DNA from: a virus
Strand: one strand, 5' to 3'
DNA: 22,136 bases
IMG/VR virus record: IMGVR_UViG_3300017746_000189
Location: 1 to 22,136 of that record
Below the pieces are notes generated by a model, which did not search any database, was not told where the DNA came from, and saw nothing but the letters and a program-made list of their open reading frames with translations. Numbering within the stretch: position 1 is the stretch's first letter; every line of letters begins with the position of its first letter. Position numbers and translations under genes: made by a program. Of the stretch, positions 1-4,882 are shown piece after piece.

Positions 1-35
1 AGGAGTAGGTTCGCGTTGAAAAGAAGTTGTATCAT
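1..35 (-). CDS. 5' end of a truncated minus-strand gene
   Basis: An ATG at 35-33 on the minus strand overlaps the TGA of the preceding gene (ATGA arrangement) and opens a frame that stays open to the window edge, reading MIQLLFNANLL. Only 11 codons are visible, so nothing can be said about function. The call rests on the tight overlap, which repeats the arrangement of the two genes upstream and suggests one co-translated minus-strand operon running off the left edge. Confidence 0.35.
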   Translation of the reverse strand, partial: MIQLLFNANLL

Positions 36-199
36 TTTGATTTTGTGTTAGTTGGTTCCACAATCTTGACCGTCCACCCATCAGGACACCAGTCCACAGC
101 GTGTTCGAGTGCAAGGTCCAAGGTGTATGCGAGGAATTTCTCCTCTCTCCAATCGTCGCGGTCATGGCCACGATAGTACGTCATAAGGTATTCGTTCAT
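32..199 (-). CDS. Small acidic/aromatic protein, 55 aa, unknown function
   Basis: The frame starts at ATG 199-197, overlaps the stop of the upstream gene by four bases (ATGA) and ends at TGA 34-32. The product begins MNEYLMTYYRGHDRDDWREE and continues with an ALEHAVDWCPDGWTVKIVE segment, so it is rich in Asp, Glu, Trp and Tyr and looks like a small folded alpha/beta protein. No family is recognised. The ATGA junctions at both ends, with a consistent reading direction, support a genuine translationally coupled gene in the leftward operon. Small acidic proteins of this kind are typical of phage early regions, but that role is inference. Confidence 0.65.
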   Translation of the reverse strand: MNEYLMTYYRGHDRDDWREEKFLAYTLDLALEHAVDWCPDGWTVKIVEPTNTKSK

Positions 200-564
200 A
201 GGTAGATGGATTTGCTGTTAGCAAAGTCGAAGATGGCTTTCTCCTTGCGAGCCTTCGCAAGTTCAAGCGCCACGTACTTGGACCGAACAATATCAGAGAG
301 TTCGAGGTATACTCGACCTTCGTCGACCCAACCCCCAATCACCTGGGTGTCCCGATCGAGTGAGGAGGCTACGAGGCCGTTCATCACTTTCTCAAAGTGA
401 ATGAAAGAAAGGCTTTCGTTGTCGATTTCAAAGGGCTTGAAATCTTGCGCTCCGCCTACTGCATAGCCGCCTCCGTTGTATGTGTGAAGCTTGTCGATTC
501 CGACTGGTCGGACGCTGAACCCCTCTCCGCTTTGGAGTAGGTGGTATAAAGAAATTGTTGTCAT
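196..564 (-). CDS. Phage/plasmid-type hypothetical protein, 122 aa
   Basis: The preferred start is ATG 564-562, giving a product that begins MTTISLYHLLQSGEGFSVRP. A GTG at 594 would add ten residues, but it lies inside the hairpin at 591-606 and upstream of the shared CAAACTTCA leader, so it is less likely. The C-terminal part (GGWVDEGRVYLELSDIV, then ALELAKARKEKAIFD) resembles a small hypothetical family I associate with plasmids and phages, whose members end in a Gly-Trp-Val...Val-Tyr-Leu-Glu segment and a helix followed by an aliphatic strand. That comparison is from memory. Function is unknown. The start codon sits in a short hairpin (561-573) and the stop overlaps the next gene by four bases. 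Confidence 0.75.
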   Translation of the reverse strand: MTTISLYHLLQSGEGFSVRPVGIDKLHTYNGGGYAVGGAQDFKPFEIDNESLSFIHFEKVMNGLVASSLDRDTQVIGGWVDEGRVYLELSDIVRSKYVALELAKARKEKAIFDFANSKSIYL

Positions 565-606
565 CGTAGATGAATTGAAGTTTGATACTGACACCCCGAA
601 GGGTGT
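561..606 (-). promoter_or_regulatory. Structured leader of the 122-aa gene
   Basis: Read in the mRNA direction, this leader holds an ACACCC-TTCG-GGGTGT hairpin (606-591), whose loop is a C(UUCG)G tetraloop in RNA. Next comes CAAACTTCAATTCA (about 584-571), and then a mini-hairpin TCATC-TAC-GATGA (573-561) that contains the ATG. No Shine-Dalgarno sequence is present. The same order (hairpin, CAAACTTCA motif, start codon in or near a second hairpin) recurs before the gene at 886-1392, so it is probably a translation-control element. That function is inferred. Confidence 0.5.
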
Positions 607-645
607 TTCGCCTATACAAGGCTCATCAGAGTACCTGTACTGCTT

Positions 646-786
646 TCAGCAGTCAATCAAGTCGGCCAGAGTCATCTGCTCGTCGCAGGTCAGCTCGTCC
701 CACTCGGATGTGGAGGTGAGCAAGTCGAAGTCGAAAGAGGAGGTCAGGAGGTCAGCAATTAGCTGACGGCGTAGGTTCTTGTCCAT
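646..786 (-). CDS. Small acidic protein, 46 aa, unknown function
   Basis: The frame starts at ATG 786-784 and ends at TGA 648-646. The product starts MDKNLRRQLIADLLTSSFDF and then carries a Ser/Thr/Asp/Glu-rich helix-like stretch ending in DEQMTLADLIDC. It is strongly acidic after a short basic N terminus. The gene is preceded by AAACTTCAATTTAAACCC (about 812-795), the leader motif shared with two neighbouring genes, which supports the start. The stop lies in a perfect hairpin (ACTGCT-TTC-AGCAGT, 639-653). I do not recognise a family. An acidic miniprotein in a phage early region could bind a host factor, but nothing in the sequence proves this. Confidence 0.65.
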   Translation of the reverse strand: MDKNLRRQLIADLLTSSFDFDLLTSTSEWDELTCDEQMTLADLIDC

Positions 787-800
787 GATGGAAAGGGTTT

Positions 801-815
801 AAATTGAAGTTTGTT
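801..815 (-). promoter_or_regulatory. CAAACTTCAATT leader motif
   Basis: On the minus strand this segment reads AACAAACTTCAATTT, about 15 nt before the ATG at 786. It nearly matches the leaders of the genes starting at 564 (ATCAAACTTCAATTCA) and 1392 (ATCAAACTTCATAATTCA). As no Shine-Dalgarno sequence is seen, it could be a ribosome-recruiting or regulatory 5' leader element. Confidence 0.5.
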
Positions 816-818
816 ATT

Positions 819-878
819 GAGAGGTTAAGTGTATATACTCTCTTCACTCTGTTCAGAGAGTATATACACGTAACTCTC
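819..878. repeat. Long inverted repeat, 15-bp perfect core extended to about 23 bp
   Basis: The left arm 829-843 (GTGTATATACTCTCT) is perfectly complementary to 855-869 (AGAGAGTATATACAC) across an 11-nt loop. The pairing extends outward with one mismatch (828/870), three more pairs, a bulged G at 824, and GAGAG/CTCTC (819-823/874-878). The element lies between the stop of the 168-aa gene (886) and the leader of the 46-aa gene. It could be a terminator without a U tract, a dimeric repressor operator, or an RNA-processing hairpin. The sequence does not decide between these. Confidence 0.85.
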
Positions 879-885
879 TAAAGGG

Positions 886-1392
886 TTAGAAGGGTCGGTC
901 AGTGCTATCTTCGATAGCAGAACTCAGAGACGTAGTCTCCATGTGTACAGCCAAGCACTGCGTCAAGGCCTCAATCTTAGCTTCCAAGGAAGCTACTCTG
1001 TCAGTTTCACTGACACCTGAAGCCACTTGCTTGGCCTTCAGCTTCGCTGTCTTCTTGACTGCCTTCTTGGCATCCATCTCTTTCAGAGATGCTTGAGCAT
1101 CTTCTACTGAAGATGTCTTAGCCTTCTTCGAAGGCTTAACGGGACCAACTTCGTTGGTTCGCATGGCTGCCTTGTCCATGTGGTCGGCAGTCCGCTGAGC
1201 CGCTGTCCGCTTGGCCTTGCGACGACGCTTCTTCGACTTGGCCTTCGGCTTGTCCTTAACCTCTTCGAGGTTAGAGATGAAGTCCATCGCTTCTTGCAGA
1301 AGCTTCGCGGCCTCGGCTTTGCGGGCTGCAGTTGGACGGAAGGTGGCTTGGTTGACTGCCTTACGGCAATCGGAAAATTGAAAGTTATTCAT
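886..1392 (-). CDS. Lys/Ala-rich basic protein with C-terminal coiled coil, 168 aa
   Basis: The start is ATG 1392-1390, preceded by the CAAACTTCA leader and a promoter-like element at 1468-1436. An in-frame extension to 1596 is open but runs through the hairpin region and promoter, so it is rejected. Residues 1-45 form a helical N-terminal part. Residues about 46-65 are extremely basic (KDKPKAKSKKRRRKAKR), and residues 90-130 alternate Lys with Ala as in histone-H1-like proteins. The C terminus (SETDRVASLEAKIEALTQCL) predicts a short coiled coil. Binding to nucleic acid is a reasonable inference; no family is recognised. The coding DNA is packed with perfect hairpins (903-1303), so codon choice here appears constrained by secondary structure. 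Confidence 0.75.
   Translation of the reverse strand: MNNFQFSDCRKAVNQATFRPTAARKAEAAKLLQEAMDFISNLEEVKDKPKAKSKKRRRKAKRTAAQRTADHMDKAAMRTNEVGPVKPSKKAKTSSVEDAQASLKEMDAKKAVKKTAKLKAKQVASGVSETDRVASLEAKIEALTQCLAVHMETTSLSSAIEDSTDRPF
903..1303. repeat. Dense GNA-triloop hairpins inside the 168-aa gene
   Basis: Perfect hairpins occur at 903-919 (TGCTATC-TTC-GATAGCA), 927-939 (GAGAC-GTA-GTCTC), 978-995 (TAGCTTCC-AA-GGAAGCTA), 999-1015 (TGTCAGT-TTC-ACTGACA), 1076-1090, 1087-1102, 1098-1115, 1120-1136 (AGCCTTC-TTC-GAAGGCT), 1144-1158 (ACCAAC-TTC-GTTGGT), 1257-1273 (TAACCTC-TTC-GAGGTTA) and 1289-1303 (GCTTCT-TGC-AGAAGC). On the minus (mRNA) strand the TTC loops read GAA and the TGC loop reads GCA. Neighbouring hairpins sometimes share an arm (1087-1115). 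Confidence 0.85.
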
Positions 1393-1418
1393 TGTAAATG
1401 AATTATGAAGTTTGATTC
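1387..1418 (-). promoter_or_regulatory. Start-codon hairpin and leader of the 168-aa gene
   Basis: On the minus strand, ATTCATT-TAC-AATGAAT (1403-1387) forms a 7-bp hairpin whose 3' arm contains the ATG (1392-1390). Just upstream is ATCAAACTTCATAATTCA (1417-1400), the leader motif shared with two other genes. Before that, TCGGC-GATGTT-GCCGA (about 1434-1419) can form another stem. Sequestering the start codon would suit regulated translation (inference). Confidence 0.55.
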
Positions 1419-1435
1419 GGCAACATCGCCGACTC

Positions 1436-1468
1436 CAAAGATACGGCAAAGTTCTCCACAATTCCAAA
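1436..1468 (-). promoter_or_regulatory. Bacteroidetes-type promoter for the leftward genes
   Basis: On the minus strand, TTTG (1468-1465) is followed after 21 nt by TATCTTTG (1443-1436). This matches the Bacteroidetes primary sigma consensus of a -33 TTTG/TTG and a -7 TAnnTTTG. Transcription would start around 1430, giving a 5' leader of about 40 nt that holds the GATGTT-loop stem and the CAAACTTCA motif before the ATG at 1392. Confidence 0.65.
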
Positions 1469-1490
1469 TCTGAGGACCCTAATAATAAAG

Positions 1491-1830
1491 TTCCCTTAAG
1501 GGAAAAAAGGGGATTAGCGTCATGCCGTTTCCTACGCATTATGCAACGAAACCCCGCAGGAAACCTTCGGTTTCGTGAGGTGAAGAGCCTCGACAATGCT
1601 ACCCCTTTAGGGGTGTTAAGATTTCATAACCCACCGTAGGTGATGGATTGTCCTTCCCTTCGGGACAACGCATTACGCTGTATCGGTTACACCGATTGAT
1701 GAACCAATCAGTTCTAACTGACTGCAAGTCAGAAGCTTGGAGGTCATTACCTAAACCAAGAATCTAACTTCCTAAGAAGTTAGGGGGAGGGGGGTTCGAG
1801 AATCCGTTTCGGATTCTTATGCGTAGCGCA
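1491..1830. repeat. Intergenic hairpin cluster
   Basis: Successive perfect inverted repeats occur at 1491-1504 (TTCCC-TTAA-GGGAA), 1560-1574 (GAAACC-TTC-GGTTTC), 1601-1614 (ACCCC-TTTA-GGGGT), 1648-1668 (nested, with inner CCC-TTC-GGG), 1682-1696 (ATCGGT-TAC-ACCGAT), 1708-1721, 1718-1732 (CTGACT-GCA-AGTCAG), 1736-1760 (nested), 1764-1783 (CTAACTTC-CTAA-GAAGTTAG), 1799-1817 (AGAATCCG-TTT-CGGATTCT) and 1820-1830. They follow each other almost without a gap from 1682 to 1830, so the DNA or RNA could fold into a string of mini-hairpins. The sequences differ, so this is not a CRISPR or an ordinary repeat family. Confidence 0.85.
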
Positions 1831-1970
1831 CACGTATATATATAATCCCCCAGATAAACATTTCTCACCATTTTTTTCAGGGTCGTGATCGCGCTTGACT
1901 TCGTTATCTTCCCTTCAAATACATGACAATCAGTTAAATGCGGTACTTTACTTAACGTTTTGCTAGAGTA

Positions 1971-2001
1971 TTGACTTTTAAAGATTTCTGTTATACCTTT
2001 G
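1971..2001 (+). promoter_or_regulatory. Bacteroidetes-type promoter, rightward
   Basis: TTGAC (1971-1975) is followed by TACCTTTG (1994-2001), a good -33/-7 pair with 20 nt between TTG and TA. The start site would be near 2007, giving a leader of about 150 nt before the ATG at 2158. A second -7 box lies at 2145, so the rightward virion genes may have tandem promoters. Confidence 0.55.
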
Positions 2002-2144
2002 CTATCCAATCAAGAATGAAACGAACGAAATATTGGGTGTGAGTACACACAAATGCAGTTCATTGGTTGATTGACTTATATACGGGATAGCTGTGCACCG
2101 CATTGTGTTACCCACACAGGTCATTTAGAGAACAGAATAACGCT

Positions 2145-2152
2145 TATATTTG
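2145..2152 (+). promoter_or_regulatory. TATATTTG -7 box directly before a start codon
   Basis: TATATTTG ends five bases before the ATG at 2158. With the start site of this promoter class about 5-7 nt past the box, the mRNA would be leaderless or nearly so. The same TATATTTGC-plus-short-spacer-ATG arrangement recurs at 3319, 9241 and 16033. Confidence 0.55.
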
Positions 2153-2157
2153 CCCTC

Positions 2158-2841
2158 ATGGAGCTACTGAAGGATATAGGCAAGTCTCTGAACTTCCAAG
2201 AGCGCTATGACGACATGGATCGTCACGGCATGGAGTCCTACGACAGGGAGCAGTGCAAGGAGTTGCGTGAGTTGAGTAAAAGCGGTGCCCCACTCTCCCA
2301 ATCACAGAAGGATACGCTTAAGTATTGCGACACTATGCGTGGTGAGCGCACTAGGGCGGCTATGAACTTAGGTGTAGCTGGTGCTAAGGTTGCTGGAGGT
2401 GCAGCAATGGCGCTCTCTGGGAATGTCAAAGGAGGAGCCAACCTTATGAAGTCGGGAGTGACGGACGCGGGGGGTTATGTGATGGGTGAAGCGGCGGAGG
2501 TTTCGGGACCTAATGACGGTACTGGCCAGCAGCTGCAGGGTACTGACTTTATTCAGCCTGCTATGAGCTTGGCATCGGGTGTGATGATGGCGAAACAGAG
2601 TGCTGGTGGAGAGGGCAGTGGAGAGGGAGGCGGAACAGGCTCACAAGTTCCTATTGGTGGAAGCGGTCCTCCCCCTCCTCCAACTCAAACACCTACTGGT
2701 GGGTCTGGTATGGGTGCTGCCGAACAAATCGCTGCCCTTAAAGCCGAACTTGCATCACATCAGCACACCACAGGCGCTAAATTGCGCAGATCAACAAGAA
2801 AACACTCTTATATAAAAGGAAACACTAGAGGATTCGTATAA
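2158..2841 (+). CDS. Ala/Gly-rich probable virion or internal protein, 227 aa
   Basis: The start at ATG 2158 is chosen because a TATATTTGC box sits just before it; an upstream in-frame ATG at 2071 would place that promoter inside the gene. Residues 1-65 are polar and charged. Residues 66-115 form an Ala/Gly-rich, weakly hydrophobic stretch (GVAGAKVAGGAAMALSGN and following), and a second such stretch lies at 132-150. Residues 150-185 are a Gly/Ser/Pro linker with PPPPP, followed by a short helix (EQIAALKAELASH) and a basic tail. This layout suits an internal or membrane-interacting virion protein, but no family is recognised. The stop overlaps the next start (TAATG). Confidence 0.75.
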   Translation: MELLKDIGKSLNFQERYDDMDRHGMESYDREQCKELRELSKSGAPLSQSQKDTLKYCDTMRGERTRAAMNLGVAGAKVAGGAAMALSGNVKGGANLMKSGVTDAGGYVMGEAAEVSGPNDGTGQQLQGTDFIQPAMSLASGVMMAKQSAGGEGSGEGGGTGSQVPIGGSGPPPPPTQTPTGGSGMGAAEQIAALKAELASHQHTTGAKLRRSTRKHSYIKGNTRGFV

Positions 2842-3311
2842 TGGCTACACTAACAACAACTATAACCGAAGAAATCACCCTCAATGGGTCTGATAGAGGT
2901 TCAACCAATACACTGTCGGTAGGCAGCGTCACACAGATCTTTAATAGGATCGTTGCGTGCCCCTCAGGGCAGGATACTACCATAGCCAACTTCCAGGCGG
3001 CTGTCAATACATCCGACGGGGCGCTTAAGATCGCCGACGCTAAGTACATGAGGGTAACCAACCTTAGCTCCGACGACGTAGCTATGTCGCTTCAGGTCTC
3101 TCTAGCGGAGAATGGAACGGCTGACTCCTCTGCTAGTGTACTGCTTGGTGCAGGGACTAGCTTTATTCTTGGCGGAGTGGATGCGGGTATATCTGTATCG
3201 GACGCTAACGCAGACATCATAGTCGCAGGAAGCCTTAAGGATCTAGAGAGCATCATTATTGACGGCCACGGATCCAATGCAGTAAACATAGAGGTATTTG
3301 TAGCAAGCTGA
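2841..3311 (+). CDS. Beta-rich virion structural protein, 156 aa
   Basis: The start codon overlaps the upstream stop (TAATG at 2839-2843). The product opens MATLTTTITEEITLNGSDRG and is rich in Ser, Thr, Ala and Asp with alternating hydrophobic residues, as in a beta-sandwich. Its core pattern, KYMRVTNLSSDDV (68-80) then VLLGAGTSFIL (100-110), parallels the (K/A)(V/L)Y(I/L)(R/K)N ... GRLYPGDW...P pattern of the four related genes at 17020-18964, so I consider it a distant member of that set. A role as decoration, tail or fibre-associated protein is inferred from this resemblance and the context. It ends with two closely spaced stops before the next promoter. Confidence 0.8.
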   Translation: MATLTTTITEEITLNGSDRGSTNTLSVGSVTQIFNRIVACPSGQDTTIANFQAAVNTSDGALKIADAKYMRVTNLSSDDVAMSLQVSLAENGTADSSASVLLGAGTSFILGGVDAGISVSDANADIIVAGSLKDLESIIIDGHGSNAVNIEVFVAS

Positions 3312-3326
3312 TAATCCATATATTTG
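3297..3326 (+). promoter_or_regulatory. Bacteroidetes promoter, leaderless arrangement
   Basis: TTTG (3297-3300), an 18-nt spacer and TATATTTG (3319-3326) match the Bacteroidetes consensus well. The ATG at 3331 comes four bases later, so the transcript should start at or next to the start codon. The -33 box lies within the last codons of the upstream gene. Confidence 0.65.
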
Positions 3327-3330
3327 CGTC

Positions 3331-4197
3331 ATGAGAACACAGTACAGAGACGGAAAGGGAACAAAGAAGAAAAGCCCAATGCGCAACGCATTTATGGGTG
3401 CTTTCCCAGACTACACTCCAGAGCAAGCAGCACAGGCTAAGATGGAAAGAGTGTACGGCAAGGGCTTTCAGCTACCATACGATGACGACGGTCAAGCCTC
3501 AGAGGCTGACCTCAAGAAGAACCTGACGGGTAGTCAGATGAAGATCGCCAAGCAGGCTGCCCCATTTGATAGTATCACAGGAGCGGACTTCGCAGCCATG
3601 AAGAATGCCAAAGAAAATGGCATGGGGTCATACAGGGCCAAGATGGCAGCGTATGGAAGAAAGATGGCTATGCAGGGTATGCGCTTGATGAAGGAGTACG
3701 CTGACGGTACAGGAGATCCTAAGAAGCCTATGACTGACTCAGAGGTCAATCGTCAGGAGATGATGCAACAGCGTCAGGCAGATAGGGGCATGGGTATAGG
3801 AGAGAGGGAGAGAATGGCAATGCGTGATTACCAAGAAGAAACCCAATACAAGCCGCCCACTGGAGCAGACTACAAAGGAGCTCTTTACAAGATGCCAGAG
3901 ATAAAGGAGATAGTAAGAGGGGGTGACTACGAAAACGTAGACATGGAAAGACTTGCAGCAACCTTGAATAGAGGCAGTCTGCCCGCAAACCTTCGTGGCA
4001 TGATTTCTCAATTCATAGAAGAGGGCCCAGGTACTCAGCAGCAAGTGAATGAACCAGCTCCACGAGCCATGACACAGACACCAACTCAGTTCTCATTCCG
4101 AGAAGGCCCACGTGGCGAAGGCGGTAGCCTTAGCATCAGAGGCAGACAAAGCGATGTTAAGAAGCGGACTATGGGTGGAAGCATGTATATGAGATAA
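3331..4197 (+). CDS. Met/Gln/Lys-rich phage protein, 288 aa, unknown function
   Basis: The start directly follows a consensus promoter. The product begins MRTQYRDGKGTKKKSPMRNA and is rich in Met, Gln, Lys and Arg. Residues 95-170 contain several predicted helices (a KMAAYGRKMAMQGMRLMKEY segment and a Gln/Arg-rich stretch), and the C-terminal 60 residues are Gly/Pro/Arg-rich and disordered. I recognise no family. Its place after a beta-rich virion protein suggests an internal virion, neck or assembly protein. It is followed by a short CCAGT-TTT-ACTGG hairpin (4202-4214) and a strong terminator, which marks the end of the rightward transcript. Confidence 0.8.
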   Translation: MRTQYRDGKGTKKKSPMRNAFMGAFPDYTPEQAAQAKMERVYGKGFQLPYDDDGQASEADLKKNLTGSQMKIAKQAAPFDSITGADFAAMKNAKENGMGSYRAKMAAYGRKMAMQGMRLMKEYADGTGDPKKPMTDSEVNRQEMMQQRQADRGMGIGERERMAMRDYQEETQYKPPTGADYKGALYKMPEIKEIVRGGDYENVDMERLAATLNRGSLPANLRGMISQFIEEGPGTQQQVNEPAPRAMTQTPTQFSFREGPRGEGGSLSIRGRQSDVKKRTMGGSMYMR

Positions 4198-4220
4198 CAC
4201 TCCAGTTTTACTGGGTAAAA

Positions 4221-4244
4221 AAAAGGGCCCTCACGGGCCCTTTT
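4221..4244. terminator. Strong bidirectional intrinsic terminator
   Basis: AAAAGGGCCC-TCAC-GGGCCCTTTT is a perfect 10-bp inverted repeat with a GC-rich core, flanked by A and T runs. It works as a Rho-independent terminator in both directions and lies between the converging genes ending at 4197 (plus) and 4263 (minus). Confidence 0.9.
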
Positions 4245-4262
4245 CTATGGGTTAGATATTGA

Positions 4263-4712
4263 TCATTGCTGCCATAGTGCCTGGCACAGCACGGGGATGT
4301 CTTCGCGTCCAATAGCATGAGGCATGTCGCTGATTACTACATCATCCGTAATAATAGCCGATGCTTGACCTGAGACGAAGAAGTCGATGTAGTCTTCGTT
4401 CATAACGATGTGAGTTCCGAAAGACATGATGGTGTCTCCTCTGAAAGGAAGTACGAGGTACATGCCTGGCTCGGTGAACGTGAAGGCGCTGTCTCGTGGG
4501 ATAGCGGCCAAGAGGGTGTGGTTGGCATTAAACACCTCTTCATTGAGTTCTTGCTTGACTCCGTTAGGGACTTCGATGTCTTCAACAAGGAAGATGGCAA
4601 ACTCTTCAGCCAATCCTACACGAGCTACAAAGTCTTGATTGAAAGATCTTGAGAGCTGCGCAGAAGCAACGGTTGAGATAAAGGCGAGGAAGGTAATAAT
4701 GATAATACGCAT
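4263..4712 (-). CDS. Secreted/periplasmic protein with signal peptide, 149 aa
   Basis: The start at ATG 4712-4710 is preferred over an upstream in-frame ATG at 4778, because it gives a classic signal peptide, MRIIIITFLAFISTVASAQ, with likely cleavage near ASA-Q at residues 17-19. The mature part of about 130 residues is acidic and beta-rich and contains NQDFVARVGLAEEFAIFLVE and FTEPGMYLVLPFRGDTIMSF segments; one Cys lies near the C terminus. No family is recognised. The gene starts four bases after the stop of the 53-aa membrane protein, so the two form an operon. Exported phage proteins often act in lysis (spanins), superinfection exclusion or host-surface change; which applies here is unknown. 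Confidence 0.8.
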   Translation of the reverse strand: MRIIIITFLAFISTVASAQLSRSFNQDFVARVGLAEEFAIFLVEDIEVPNGVKQELNEEVFNANHTLLAAIPRDSAFTFTEPGMYLVLPFRGDTIMSFGTHIVMNEDYIDFFVSGQASAIITDDVVISDMPHAIGREDIPVLCQALWQQ

Positions 4713-4716
4713 GATT

Positions 4717-4878
4717 TTACTTTTTAATTGGTGAGTTGAGGTGATTGATTGTGATGATGGCTTCGTGCATTTGTGCATTGTTGTACCGCTTATACAGTCG
4801 GTTCTCTTTTGACGATCCGTCGTCCATAAAGAGGGCTCCTAATATACATAGAGCGGCTGATGCTATAGTGTATTTCAT
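4717..4878 (-). CDS. Small single-pass membrane/exported protein, 53 aa
   Basis: The frame starts at ATG 4878-4876 and ends at TAA 4719-4717. The N terminus, MKYTIASAALCILGALFMDD, is a hydrophobic signal-anchor or signal peptide; the rest is polar and basic with an MHEAIITINHLN segment. The Cys at position 11 does not fit a standard lipobox well. The AT-rich leader (AATTCTATTCAATATCAATACA) resembles other leaders in the window. The next gene, encoding an exported protein, starts four bases after its stop. Facing the M15 peptidase gene across a short divergent region, the pair could be lysis accessory proteins (inference only). Confidence 0.65.
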   Translation of the reverse strand: MKYTIASAALCILGALFMDDGSSKENRLYKRYNNAQMHEAIITINHLNSPIKK

Positions 4879-4882
4879 TGTA

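Larger units (their letters stand above)
131..767. repeat. Field of short perfect hairpins, left part
   Basis: Perfect inverted repeats with small loops occur at 131-145, 211-225 (TTTGCT-GTT-AGCAAA), 244-261 (CTTGCGA-GCCT-TCGCAAG), 302-316, 313-326, 380-405 (11 bp with one bulge), 424-444 (GATTTCAA-AGGGC-TTGAAATC), 561-573, 591-606, 639-653 and 751-767. They lie within and between the minus-strand genes and share structure, not sequence. Much of the rest of the window, read the same way, shows few comparable repeats. Confidence 0.8.
1393..2157. other. 765-bp divergent intergenic region
   Basis: No convincing gene is seen here. The region separates the leftward small genes from the rightward virion genes. 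From left to right it holds a minus-strand promoter (1436-1468), the hairpin cluster (1491-1830) containing a purine tract with G5-A-G6 (about 1783-1794), a TA-rich tract (1834-1844), a plus-strand promoter (1971-2001) and a second plus-strand -7 box (2145-2152). It is the best place in the window for an early/late switch, a replication origin or a structured RNA; none of these is proven. Confidence 0.6.

Noticed and set aside
491-766. Plus-strand frame of 91 codons in the left region
   Set aside because: It is antisense to the 122-aa and 46-aa genes, whose minus-strand frames have coupled starts and shared leaders.
886-1596. Longer form of the 168-aa protein starting at 1596
   Set aside because: The extra 68 codons cover a good minus-strand promoter, the leader motif and hairpins, and their product looks non-coding.
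1412-1639. Plus-strand frame of 75 codons
   Set aside because: It lies across the leftward promoter and the hairpin cluster; its composition is unlike neighbouring genes and it has no promoter or leader.
1491-1830. CRISPR array or integron attC-like repeat array
   Set aside because: The hairpins differ in sequence and spacing and no repeated unit or cas/integrase gene is present, so this is not a CRISPR or a cassette array.
1764-2009. Minus-strand 81-codon frame with a TTG start in the intergenic region
   Set aside because: It runs through the rightward promoter and the right-hand hairpins, has only a TTG start directly after a stop, no leader motif, and a product without recognisable pattern.
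1-2157. Host-phage junction (prophage edge)
   Set aside because: The left genes differ in character from the rest, but no integrase, tRNA-end duplication or attachment repeat is seen, and the small overlapping genes look phage-like; a junction cannot be supported.
3739-4044. Minus-strand frames with hydrophobic products
   Set aside because: They are antisense to the 288-aa plus-strand gene, which has a consensus promoter and start; no independent start signal is seen.
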